Shown piece by piece: positions 36,214-48,200 of a stretch of 64,000 nucleotides of DNA (the first letter of the stretch is position 1; each line of letters begins with the position of its first letter). Origin of the DNA: Cercis canadensis (Eukaryota > Streptophyta > Magnoliopsida > Fabales > Fabaceae); contig QAOA01006868.1 in NCBI GenBank assembly GCA_003255065.1, forward strand, positions 322,704 through 386,703, written 5' to 3'. Both the position numbers and the translations under genes were made by a program. A model generated the notes under the pieces. The model ran no database searches. It saw nothing but the letters and a program-made list of their open reading frames with translations, and was not told the DNA's origin.

Positions 36214-37822
36214 CTATTCTTCCCTACAACACAATCAATCTCCTTTCTTGCTCTCACAAAAATGTGTGGATTTTTAATAAGCTCTACTAGTGTCCATTCT
36301 ATTACACTTGCAGAAGAATTAGTCCCACCAACAAACATCTCCTGCCAAACAGATCCAAGAATGTCAATTTCAGGTTTCACTTCAGCTTGAAAATTGAAAT
36401 AGCTATCTCTATATTGCTCTTACTATGTATATCAATTCCATCAAAATCCTACCAATGATTACACAAGAAGAAAAGGATCTTACCCAGAGTTACCGGATAG
36501 GAATGCTTCCATAAAAAATAATATAACTTAAGCACCAAATATAATGAAATGTTTATCTTAACATCAATACATGCTTCAATTGTTAGATATTTCTATAGAC
36601 AAAACTGGTATCAAGAACTGGCACATGGAATACTTTAACATAAGAAGATTTCATTGAAAGTTCTCCAAAAATTTTCTTCTATATTTTAGAAAACTTGCCA
36701 AAAAAATTGGAATTTTATCCTAAACTGATTAGGCATAGGCAATAATCATCTTATCTTAGCAAACTAGTTGGGCCTCTCTTGATACTCATAGTATAGAGAA
36801 ACCCATAAATTTAACAAAAACAAGGGAAATTGCCATTGTTTCATAACATCTTGTGAATATGAGCATGTTTTGAAGGAAATAAATCAAAAGTTTTTTGTGT
36901 TGTCAAACTTGAATGATGCATGAACATTTAAATGATGACAAAAATGTCTTACCAGAGCAAAGGCTTTGGCACTTTCTCTGCTGAATTTCATCTTTGAGTT
37001 TTCTACTTCCATTAAGTCTAATGAAAGGTCAATAATATCCTTCCTCCTATCACCATGAGCACTCATCTCTAGTCTTGCCACTTGATGCTCTTTGATGACC
37101 TCCTCCATCATTGTATCCAATTTATGATGCACTTCCTTCACCTTCTTCCCAATACCTTGTAGATCTAGAGGCTTGAGAAAACCAATATAATCACCCAAAT
37201 TAAAAGTTGTTAAAAGTGCCCCAACTTCCTGAATTACCTTTCTCATTTCCCCAACTTCGTCATTGGTCCTACTACACTTCTTACCCATTGTCATTCTTGA
37301 AATGATGTTGTTTGTGAGCTTTATGAGTTCTTCGCGGATTTGGATTGGTTTATCAGTGTAAGTTCCTTGCAAAATTGATCTCAGAAACACTTCAATTTCT
37401 TCTTCACGAATGGACACAAACTGCTCTAGAGTTCTCCCACTCAATAGCTTTGTCATGCAAATTTTCTTCATGAACCTCCAATAAGACCCATAAGGAGTGA
37501 AAATGTAGTCAGCAGCTCCATAAGTCAAGTGCTCACTGGCAATCAACATGGAGTGATTTAGGCAGGATTCTTCATTTGCTTTGAGGATTTCTTTGGCCAT
37601 TTTTGGGAATGAGGCAACCACGCAATGCTTAGAGCGGCTAGAAAGCTTGAAGAGTGCTTGGTGAAGGGGTGAGTAAAGAAGATGAAGGTGTCCAATGAAT
37701 GGCAAGGCCAATTGGGGGCCAGGGGTAGTCTTAGAGGCTTCTGATCTCAACAGAGCTCTCATCAAAGGAATTGTTATGAACCAAACAAGGAATAGCATGG
37801 TATAGTCTCTAATGTCTAACAT
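36214..37822 (-). pseudogene. CYP93-like P450 pseudogene, 5' part
   Basis: Exon 1 (37822-36953) starts at MLDIRDYTM. It has an N-terminal membrane anchor, then a Pro-rich hinge and PFIGHLHLL. Exon 2 starts at 36341 (acceptor TTTGGCAG) with EMFVGGTNSSASVIEW and runs to the copia insertion after VVGKN. Family comparison shows about a dozen residues missing after KLSSR (near 37640), where relatives have a block like RYGPL. The I-helix motif is GGTNSS instead of the usual (A/G)GT(D/E)T(T/S), so the acidic proton-relay residue is Asn. With the 1-bp deletion and haem-loop change in the 3' part, the gene is dead. The old open frame from 37831 begins with TTG, and the first ATG is 37822. A TATATATA lies near 37893. 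Confidence 0.9.
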
Positions 37823-37899
37823 TGTTGACAAAATGGGAGGAAGCCTATGTTAAAGGATGAGACGAGGTTCAAAGAATTCTATAGAAAAGTTCTATATAT

Positions 37900-38998
37900 A
37901 TACATAAACATAATAGGTCGCTAAGAAGAGGGGCATGGACTTTCTGGTCGAATTGGCGGACCTTTGACTTGTATTTTGACAACTTATTTACTTAGTTTTA
38001 AAGTTATTTGTCTTAATATTACAATTTTTTTACTTAAAAAAAAAAATAAATGTCAATAGGTAAGGCTCAATGGATATGCCACATGTCATGGAGCATGTCC
38101 TCAAGGGACATACCGCATGACATGTAACGTGATCCATGGGTCCCACTTGTAAAGTCACATATTCTTTTTTGCAAGATGAGGCTTAACAAACATGCCACAT
38201 GTCATGTGACATATTCTCAAGAGACACGCCGCATGACATGAGACGTGTTCGATGAGGGATTTGGATCCGGTCATGTGACATGAGTCATGTTGCAAAGATC
38301 TGGACCGTACATTTTATTAAAGCTTATCTGAACCATTAAAAATGGTTCATATAAGCTTTAATGAAATGTACGGTCCAGATCTTTGCAACATGACTCATTT
38401 CACATGACTGAATCCGGGTTCGTCCGATGAGTCTCACATGTTAATATTTTTTTAAAAAAATAAAAATTATAATATTAAAATAAATAATTTTAAAACTATA
38501 ATAAAGTTACAATCAAATTGGGCTTAGTCTATTGGACCAACTCTCCCTATCATGCATATGAAATAAGATGGTTTCATATTTAACCGGCCCAATGAGAAGT
38601 TGGTCAATAAATCCGTCCGTTTGGCCCCACGAGTTGGCCCATGATTTTTTTCTTAAAAAAAAAATCTTGAAATGAGACTTTTTCTATTAAGAAAAAAACT
38701 AACCCTAAAACTCTTTAAATCCCCAATTATTTATCTCTCCATGATTTATGTAGGGACCGTTTATTTTTTAATTTAATTTTATAAAGGGTGTACATGAGTA
38801 AAGGAAAAATCTGGCAGCTAATAGGGACATAATTGCACGTATCTTAAGGGCCCTCATGACCGCTAAAGTGCGGCCCCCACTCCCTACGAAAAGTACAAAA
38901 CAAGCAAAACCAAAACCCCCTTTCTCCCGCCATCTTAATCAGCATCATTTTCATTCACAACACTAAACGCTACAAATTCGATTCATTAATTTCCCCAA
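37900..38998. other. Intergenic region with repeats and a long hairpin
   Basis: Between the divergent P450 and dioxygenase genes are two diverged direct units (about 38080-38165 and 38172-38255) sharing ccacatgtcatg, ctcaag and ccgcatgacatg. A 75-bp-arm hairpin follows. The remainder is AT-rich and ends in the dioxygenase leader (about 38900-38998). Confidence 0.65.
38263..38415. repeat. Near-perfect inverted repeat, 75-bp arms, 3-nt loop
   Basis: The left arm 38263-38337 pairs with the right arm 38341-38415, with 70 of 75 positions complementary and loop aaa. The core ggaccgtacatt / aatgtacggtcc is perfect. No coding potential is present. It may be a compact foldback/MITE remnant or a source of hairpin RNA. 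No target-site duplication was identified. Confidence 0.92.
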
Positions 38999-39380
38999 AT
39001 GCAAATGGACCTTCCCGTCATAGATCTCTCCCCGTATCTTGCACTATCCGGCGAACTCGCTGACTTGGACCAACTCAGTTCCCTTTGCGCTGAGGTGAGT
39101 CGGAGCTTGAGGGAAACCGGAGCTCTGCTCGTCAAGGATCCCAGATGTTCCGCCCAAGATAACGATCGCTTCATCGATATGATGGAGGGGTACTTCCAGA
39201 GGCCCGACGAGTTCAAGCGTCGTCAGGAGAGGCCACACTTGCATTACCAGGTACAATATAAATGCCCCCATAGAAATGCTTCTGTTTGATTGGCCGGAAA
39301 AGAAGGAAAAAGTTTGAATTTTGAGCCAGGTGAATTGGGTTCATCCCCTTTAGATCTTGGGTAATCTTTGGGAAATGGGG

Positions 39381-39449
<69 letters not shown>

Positions 39450-42400
39450 TCGTTTGAAGTTTGACTGCTTTGTTTTTCGCCTGGATTCTGGAAAAATTGA
39501 AAATTTTGCATTACCATTTAGGAGAGTTCCTGATTCTTTTACTCTTTGAGTAGTCTATGGAAGTCAGAATTTAGTCAATGCACCATTGACCTCTAAGCTT
39601 TTATATATTAATTTTTTTTTTCTTTTGGTTCTTGAGAATAAATATAGCCCCAGAAAGGCAGAAACCTGCAACCGGATCTTTTGCATTGTTGGGGTGAGTT
39701 CAGAAATTCAATTTTCAGCAATATGTTTCCTTCTGCAATTGTTTGGATTCCTGAATTCTGAAAAAACTTGAAATACTTGCAATAACATTCACGAGACTAG
39801 GTGGAAATTCATTCAGTTAGACTGCTTCTCACATATTGAGATTTTATGAATACGGGGAATGAGGAATAGCAGCATAGGTAGGAAGCCAAAAGATAAGTAA
39901 TGTATAGATCGCCTGGTACTTTTAATCATTTTACAGAGATCATCAGTGGCTTGGGTTTCTATTGAATAAATCCAGACGAAGTAAACTTGATGCATCAAGC
40001 ATTCTTTTGGCTTTCACATTTAGTCCAGAGAAGAAATTAGTTTTATATTTATCATGTGGTAAAAGGTAAGCTTCAATGTAATTGTTATATAAAGAGAATT
40101 TTTGTGTAGTGTGCTCTTGTATACATTCATGGCCAAGAGACTACTTAAAATATCTTAATAATAACTGGTGGTCTGAGTGGAGAAAATAGGTTGGGGTAAC
40201 ACCAGAAAGAGTGGAGGTTCCAAGGAGCTTGGTTGACGAAGAAATGCAAGAGAAACTAAAAGCAATGCCAAAAGAGTACCAGCCACATACTCCTGTCGGA
40301 CCTGATCTCAAGTGGAGGTACTTTTGGAGAATTGGTCCTCGGCCATCAAACACCCGTTTTCAGGTCTTATATCTCTCTCTTCTCATTAGCTTAAAGAGAT
40401 AATTTATTAGTATATATATCTTCATATTGTCGTCTCAATCATATAGGAACTCAACTCAGATCCAGTGATCCCTGAGAGTTTTCCTGAATGGAAAGAAACC
40501 ATGGATTCGTGGGGATACAAAATGATATCAGCAATAGAAGTGAGTCATTTATGTGGTTTTTCTGTTTTTCATACTGTTTCTTAAGTGAATTATCTTAATA
40601 TTATCATGTTTCTTACTTAGGTGGTTGCTGAAATGGCAGCCATTGGGTTTGGCTTACCAAAGGATGCATTCACTTCTCTTATGAAGCAGGTGAGCACAGT
40701 TGTTGTTCAAATTTAACTTTCACCTGTCTGTTTTTAACCCATTGCCACTAATTGTTGTGATAAATAACCAGTAAATATTGGTCAGAATCCAAAAGAAAAA
40801 TACTACTGCAAATAAATTGGGTGAAGGAATTATGATTAACAATAAGTGAACACAAGCCAGCAAGGTCTCACAAAAGAACATTTGAAGACAATTTGTAACA
40901 TAAATTAATGATTGCCTGACCTGATGGGACATCATCATTTATAGTATTGCTTATAACAAATCTGATATCAATTTTCTTTTCCGGATTGCACCATGGACAT
41001 ATGTAGTAACCCATTTTCATTGTGGAAATAGTTATCCCCCAGTTTGTGTTGCAGGCCTGTACTATAACAATGCTTTCATACTTTATTTTGTATCCTGTAA
41101 TAATCTGTACTTAACTATCATGCATAAGCTTTTAAATTTACTTTAGTATTTTCATTCTTTCCCCTGTTTGGATTTCTATATCACCAGACTAAAACTTCTG
41201 CATTTGTGTATGAGAATTCCAAAAAGAGCATGGAGCTGTATTTCTTGGCATAGATATACTACAGAAACCCCTTTACAAAAGAAAAACATAATCTCTCTGA
41301 TAAATCTGGCCTATTATTGGCTTGTTCAAATTTAACAATCTATCTTTCTTTTTTAATAAATGACAGAGGGGTGAGGGTATTTCATTTTGAAATTACTTTG
41401 GAAGACATACCTACCAAATGGGCTATATTATAGCCTTTTAACAGTGTAATTTCCTTATTGATAAATTTATATTCATGCATGTTGATAAGTTACAAAAGAA
41501 TTACTCATATGAGCTTATCAGGTGTTAATATTGTCTACTGTCATTGGGCAGCATTTTCCAACGCTGAAATTGAGTTACAGCTTATATCATATGCTTCTTA
41601 TTTTGTGGTTCCTGTCTTATTTTCTTGTATAATTGTCTTAAATTTCTAGTGATTGTCTTGTCCTGTCATATACCAGGGTCCACATCTATTAGCTCCAACG
41701 GGGAGTGACCTTCAGAGATATGGCCAGGAGGGCACTGTTTTTGCTGGATACCATTACGACCTTAACTTTCTAACAATTCATGGTCGAAGTAGATTTCCTG
41801 GTTTAAACATCTGGTTAAGAAATGGACAAAAAGTTGAAGTGAAGGTTCCAATAGGATGTCTTCTTATTCAGACAGGAAAGGAGGTAGTTTAAAGCACCTG
41901 TATTTACCAACATTTCATCTGATAGAATCCAGGGGTCTAATTGCAAATTCAAACAACATATTGCTTGATTCCTCTTATTCCCCTCTCCCCATCTCTTCAG
42001 TCCTTGTTATGAAAAAAGATGAACCTTTTATTCTCAATTTGTGTGCCTTTGTTTTTCGAAGGTTTTGTAACGTTACCTGTCTCAATCAGGTTATTGGTCT
42101 TTTCTGTATTAGTTGTGTTAACACTAGAGTTGTTGAATCTGAACTAGGCTCTGATTTCATTCTAGTTACCTTTCAGACTGCAAGACTCTGGATAATTTAA
42201 CAGCTCTCAGTGATTTATAGGATTGAATCTTAACATTTCCCATGTCCTTACGCATTTTTTTTTTTAAAAATGCAGATAGAGTGGTTAACTGGAGGGGACT
42301 GCATCGCTGGCATGCATGAGGTAGTGTGCACAAATAGGACAACTGAGGCAATCAAACTAGCACAAGAGCAAAGCCGTAGCCTATGGAGAGTATCTTCAAC

Positions 42401-42654
42401 GGTGAGTGAGGCCACACAGATGGTCGTTGTTCATATCAAGAAAGAGCTTAATGAAATTGACTTTTCGCATGGTTATATTAATTGTAACATTTTTCTGTCA
42501 CATGTAGTTGTTTGCGCACATAGCATCAGATGCGGTTCTCAAGCCCTTGGGACATTTTGCAGAATCCCCCCTTGCAAGCAAGTACCCGCCTCTCCGTGCA
42601 GGAGAGTATGTTGAACAAGAACTTGCTGTAATCAATCTTAAAGGAAAGAAGTGA
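38999..42654 (+). CDS. 2-oxoglutarate/Fe(II)-dependent dioxygenase
   Basis: Seven exons give 355 aa: 38999-39250, 40190-40363, 40447-40539, 40621-40689, 41677-41883, 42276-42401, 42508-42654. The N-terminus LPVIDLSPYLALSG is typical of the DIOX_N region of isopenicillin-N-synthase-like enzymes. The iron ligands are His222 and Asp224 (GYHYDLN) and His279 (GMHEVV). The 2-oxoglutarate-binding R-x-S is Arg303-Val-Ser305 (WRVSST), about 24 residues after the distal His instead of the usual about 10, so this branch has an insertion there. The substrate is not evident. The sequence does not look like ACC oxidase, GA oxidase or the flavonoid enzymes. It is a cytosolic soluble enzyme by family. The start is fixed by the first ATG with an open upstream leader. 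Intron 1 contains a 63-bp poly-T run. Confidence 0.92.
39382..39444 (+). repeat. 63-bp uninterrupted poly-T run
   Basis: Sixty-three T's in a row lie in intron 1 of the dioxygenase gene. Its real length is unreliable in draft sequence. It could be slippage expansion or an antisense poly(A) tail of a retroposed sequence, but no retroposed body was recognised next to it. Confidence 0.9.
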
Positions 42655-43533
42655 GAGCTTTGATGGTTGTCAATTGTAATAAATAATTATATACATTGTT
42701 CTGTCAATACTGCACCCGGTTATAAAAGTTGCTGGGATAAAATTAAAAATGAGAAATTGTGGAGCTTCCAATTGAGCTCTAGTTTATTTGAATACTTATG
42801 GAAATTCCTACATGTTTTAGCATATTTACTCAAACACATATTCAGGGTTCGCTCCTTTGGTTTCCTTGCCAAGTGCCACAACAGATATGTATAGATTAAA
42901 CCGGCCAAAAAACATTTAACTGTTACTTGTCTTTTTCAATTGGAGAAATGATATTTGCATACCCAGTTAAAAGAGTTGTAAAAAATCTGAGCCAAAATGT
43001 TTACAATAGTCCGCTATAGGGTATATTAAATTTTAAGTCCGGTCCAATTAAATTCAAATGTTATCATCTGTGTAGGTGTAAAAAAGGTGTACATTAGCAG
43101 GGATTTAGATAACATTATTCTTTCTTTTGTGGGTGTATGTACTGTACGAAGTTATAGGGAAACAAAAAGAAATCAATAAGAAAGCCAAAATTTATACCTC
43201 GTGCATGCACCATACTATGTAATTCCTTAATGCTATGGAAAAAGATGTGCAATGTGAAGGAAAAGCTTGGCATTGCACATGGGAGGAATCATGTCATTTG
43301 AATCTCCTAACTGTTAGGGAGCAGCAGTATTGGCATTGATGGTGATTTCTCTTATGCAGACGAGACTAATACCACAGTTAAAGGCATGATTGGCATGACA
43401 TTGGGTTAGGACAGGTATGCTGCATGACATGAGGTGCTGCATCTCCTATAAATATACAACCTTCCTCAGTGTTTTCCAGTAGTAAGGAAGCTTTCAGTGA
43501 GGAAGATTGGGAGAGAAATACAAGCATTCAAGG
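42655..43533. other. Intergenic DNA and LTP promoter
   Basis: It contains the dioxygenase 3' UTR and the LTP upstream region. A TATAAATA at 43447-43454 lies about 80 bp before the LTP ATG. No other gene is seen. Confidence 0.6.
43447..43454 (+). promoter_or_regulatory. TATA box of LTP-like gene
   Basis: TATAAATA lies 80 bp upstream of the start codon at 43534, a spacing that fits a transcription start near 43480 and a short leader. Confidence 0.65.
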
Positions 43534-44250
43534 ATGAAGGTTTTTGGTTCCAGGACCCTGTCAATATTATTGGCTTTGTTGATCGTAACAACTTCGGCCG
43601 CACAAGGCCAAAGCACCACTTGCTCAAGCACATTCTTCTCTGCACTTGTTCAGCTGATACCTTGCAGGGCAGCAGTTGCTCCTTTTAGCCCCATTCCACC
43701 AAGTGAGGCATGCTGTAATGCCCTTAGGGCTCTAGGCCAGCCCTGCTTGTGTGTTCTTGTCAATGGCCCTCCCATATCCGGCGTAGACCGGAACATGGCC
43801 TCGCAGCTCCCGGAGAAGTGCACTGCTAGCTTTGACCCATGTACTCCCTCCCTCCCTCCCTCCCTCCCTCTCTCTCACACACACATTTGTTTCTTGTTTT
43901 CTACAAGCACATGTCCAGTGCCTTTAACCAGCAACAAATCATCTTTTTTTTTTTTTTTTCTCAGTTGATAGAATGAACANGTGCACTGCTAGCTTTGACC
44001 CATGTACTCCCTCCCTCCCTCCCTCTCTCTCACACACACATTTGTTTCTTGTTTTCTACAAGCACATGTCCAGTGCCTTTAACCAGCACAAATCATCTTT
44101 TTTTTTTTTTCTCAGTTGATAGAATGAACATTGAAAGCCTCTTTTGGCACTGAATATAGCTACTAACAAGCTTTGCGTTGTCCTCTCTCATATTTGCAAC
44201 TGAATGAATGATTTCTGTTTTTGCTTTGTGCAGGTGATATCATGAAGTGA
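43534..44250 (+). CDS. Small secreted LTP-like (eight-cysteine motif) protein
   Basis: Exons are 43534-43840 and 44234-44250 (107 aa, ending DPCDIMK). Residues 1-25 form a signal peptide (MKVFGSRTLSILLALLIVT). The eight cysteines fit the 8CM pattern: Cys30, Cys44, Cys60-Cys61, Cys71-x-Cys73, Cys96 and Cys103. The fold binds lipids in the apoplast or cell wall. The spacing resembles non-canonical LTP/DIR-like proteins rather than classic LTP1. The second exon is tiny and completes the last Cys codon across the intron (T|GT). The open frame begins upstream with a TTG at 43507, so the ATG at 43534 is the real start. The intron contains a duplication around the N at 43980, which repeats the 3' end of exon 1. 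Confidence 0.87.
43818..44130 (+). repeat. Direct duplication (162/150 bp) around N in LTP gene
   Basis: Copy 1 (43818-43979) and copy 2 (43981-44130) abut the N at 43980. They differ mainly in the number of CTCC units, a run of T's and one base in agcaacaaatc. They include the end of exon 1 with its donor site, so the second exon end is probably an artefact. Confidence 0.88.
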
Positions 44251-45285
44251 AGTTCAAGCATGGAGCTGGAAAGCTTTATTAAATAAGCCCTTTTATCTTT
44301 TAGGAGCAATTTATGAAATGTTTCTCGCAATAAGGAAACAGGAGTATGTACTGAGAGTCTGAATCTGTTTTGTACTTTCTGATTACTTTCAGTAGTAAAT
44401 TGCTTAGTTATAAGATATAGAAATAATTATTTTGCAGAAATTTCATTTCTTCCCTTTTTTTGCCTTGGCCATTATGAATCATGCAAATTATTAAGGGCCT
44501 TCAATTTAAGAAATTTTTTAAATTTTCTAAAATTTAAAAGGAAATTTGAGAATCTCCTACTACTAAATTCGTCCAAGTATTTCAAGGAAAGGACTTCTGG
44601 AAGAGACATAAGATATTCAAATATTCAATTTATGAAAAATATAATGAAGTTCTTATCCATTACAATATGTCCTCTTACAACATCCAGTGATTCCATTTCC
44701 ACCCATCTTTTTCTTAGTGTAGACGTTAGTCTAAAATTCAACACCTGAAAATGATAGGGTTTGAACACCTATTACTATAAAGTAAAACAAAAATACTACA
44801 CATCACTCCCAGAACCAAAGAAAAATAATAGCAATGAATGGAAGTATGATGTATATTATTTGGGGTAACTCTTCAATCATTAATAATACAAAAACGCGCA
44901 TTCACTATCACTTGTAGGTTACCTAAGGGCTATGGCCAACAAAAGATAGTTTAAGGTTATGAAAAAGAATGGCTGGTTGAATGAAACTCGCACCCCTTCT
45001 ATTTCAAATACATATATGATAAAAGGGAAAATATGTACAGCACTGACTAAAATATTAGTGGTGGTGCATAAGAGGATTTGCCTTTCTAACCTTATAAATT
45101 TGAATCGTCATTGGTGCTTGTGACGAAAAATAGTACATACACTCCCAAAAATACCAATCCTTAATACCCCTACAAAACTGAGAGCTGGTATGTTCCCACC
45201 TAGTTATGATTGTCTTCCTTCATTTTCCTTCCTTGCTCAGCATAATTTGGTGATAAAATGACCAATTAAAACTCGGCAAATGTTT
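44251..45285. other. Intergenic DNA between convergent LTP and DnaJ genes
   Basis: The 3' regions of the two convergent genes lie here. The sequence is AT-rich and I see no further gene or clear repeat. Confidence 0.6.
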
Positions 45286-48200
45286 TCATCCAGAAGCTGA
45301 AGCAGTTCTCCGTTTATCAAATTCCCCTTGCTCTTCCTTGGCAAACTCTTCGATCAATTCACGTTGTCTTGGTGTCAAGTTTCTGCAACACATCCCAAAA
45401 GGGAAACATGTTTCATTCTAGACATCTATCACAAAGCAGTTTCTTTAAAAGAAAGAAGAAACAGAAAAACAGAACAAAGTCTACAATGACACTTACGCTG
45501 GTATGCTGACATTGAAATGAACAAATTGATCACCGAACGTGTAAGAGTTTCTTGACTTGATCCCTGTTATAAGAACAAATAAGATAATTAAGGATAAAGA
45601 AATCTGTATAAACTAACAATACATAAATTTATTCTACAAAGTTCATGCAGTTCCAAATGTGGCTACTTGAGTTTCTCATAAGGCATCCTCAACAAAATTT
45701 AAAAGAAAATCGCAATTTTTCCCTGGATGATATCAATTTGCTTACCTTTCTTTTTCAGAACCACCTTCTGACCAGGTTGGGTGCCAGGTCGAACCTGGAA
45801 AACAGGACTTACAGTCATTCACACTTCAACAGTTACCAAAATGCTACAAGAAAGATATACTACAAATACAAACCTTTAGAACAACATCTCCTGTCAGAGT
45901 TGGGACCTGAATGGTTCCTCCTAAAATTGCCTGAAAAAAAAAAAAATCCAAATATTTACACTGATTAAGCTAGTGTTAACTATTGCCACAAAATTTGACA
46001 TGAACAACTATTAAGATGTCAGATATCTGAAATACATATAACAACACCAACCACAACCTCCACCACAGCCAACCCAGAAATGTCACAATAAAAACTGAAT
46101 TTTGAGGGAAGCCGTAGTGCATAGAGGGAAGTCATTCATGCAGGAGGATCTGAGAAAACTCCAGCCCGCAAGAGGGGGGGAACCCCAATTATGGACATAT
46201 TTAAAATCCAACCAATCAATTCTCCCAAATTATAATCAGTTGAAATTATTCTATCAAAACTTTCTCAGTGAAAATTCTTAAAATGGTTCTTAACTAGATC
46301 AAGAAAGCATACCCTTCCAGAAATTATATACCCCAATGAGACAAATCTTAAGTCCATAGAGGATTAAATTAAACAAAGTATCACATTCTCAAAGTACAAC
46401 ATATTAATGAATAATTAATTGCCAAATATCTTGATCAAAGCATTTTATTTTATTTACAAACACAGCCAATCGGTTTCACCAGAATTATACACTAAAGCTG
46501 CCTGTGGTATAGGTTTCAAGAAATAAATGCAGATAGTAAGTTGATTGAACCCAAAAGAACCAGACAACCTCATAACACATTTCTCAAAAATTTCTTCATC
46601 ACAATCTAGTACTAAAAAAAAAACACGAGGGAACATTACCTGAGTGATACTTAAAACAGAATCCACATGAATATCAGATCCTTCTCTACGGAAAACAGGG
46701 TCTTCCCTGACCTGCAAAATAAAAAATGTAAAAAGAATTATGAAAAGATATAGAATTACAAAGGAAAAGACCTTCTAACGATTAAAGAGATTAAAGGTTA
46801 TACCTTGATAGTAACATAAAGATCACCAGGCTGATCTCCATCAGGATCTGCTCCCCCACTTCTATAAACCTTTATGGTCTCATTGTTGTCTACCCCTGCA
46901 AATGTGAAGAAGTGTAAGACAGTCAAATTTTTTTTAATAACTGAGCCAATTCAACCAAATGAAAGAGAAAAACAAATTAACAACAGTGATGCATATTACT
47001 AACAGCAGATTTTATAGCTTTTGTACCTTTTCTGTCTAAACTGTTGGAACTTATTTTATTGACAGACAGGGATACCAAAAAGTCAACATTGCTTCAAGTT
47101 ATTCAAGGTTTAGGGTTTCCTTTCATTTGGTAGCTTCCTTCTTTTTTGTATTACTATAATTATCATTACTATTATTTGTTATACAGCATCCAAAGTGGAT
47201 TGTAGAAAGGATACACTCAATGGGAAAACAGCTCATCCATATGCAACTTTTTTCCTTTATATGCCACTTGGACATGGTCTACATAACAACATTCCATCCA
47301 AAAGTTTCCCAGAAAGGTTACCAGGCATGATATCTAACTTGACTGACTTTGTTCCTTTGACGACCTTTGCTCCCCTGCAAGACTTGCAGTAGCTCTGATA
47401 CCAACAACAAAAGAAGAAAATTATTAACTTTTTCCCAGAAATAGAAGTAAAGAAGACAATCTCATAGATGGATTATTTCCAAGCAAGAAGAAAAATAAGA
47501 TCAATAATAAACAAGTTACATGAATAATAGCTTGTGAATAGATATGAACCCTTGTATAACATTAAAAAGATAGGGTTTGCATCATACCGAAACAATTTTT
47601 CCGGTTCCCTTGCATACGCCACAGGTACTCTCCATTCTGAATATGCCAGCTTGTACAAAATTCTGGACATGCATCAAAGTCATAAATTTAACAACAAAAC
47701 TTTCAAATGGTAGCATGCCTCAAAATGTTTAGATTTTAATTTCAAGACAATACTAACCACACCCGATCCCTTACAACGCTTACAGGTTTCAGGTCTGGTT
47801 CCAGGAGGAACACCACTTCCACCTGCCATAGTTCCGCAAGAGAGAACTTTAGATTGAGAAGATCACTTCCAACAGCACGGACTATGTAAGTCAAATAGAA
47901 TATAGTAGTGACCAGTTGACAAAATATTTATCAACTGATGGGCATACCACAATCACTACAAGGCATATCGGTTTGAAATTGCACAGTTTTAGTGCATCCT
48001 TGAACAGCTTCCATAAAGGATAGTTCAATGAAGGCCTGTGAAAAATAGATTATAATGAGATGCATTTCATCCAAGTACTGCTAAGCATACTTAAAGAGGC
48101 CCATATATGAAGAAAGACAGAACCTTGACATCTTCTCCACCAATATTCTGATGGAAAAAGCTCTTGACAAATTCCTGATTCCCATTCAGCGGATTGCAAC

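Noticed and set aside
38263..38415. A miRNA precursor
   Set aside because: Pairing is too long and uniform and no known mature miRNA was recognised. Foldback or MITE origin is simpler.
43507..43533. N-terminal extension of the LTP protein
   Set aside because: The frame there starts with TTG, and the signal peptide begins at the ATG at 43534.
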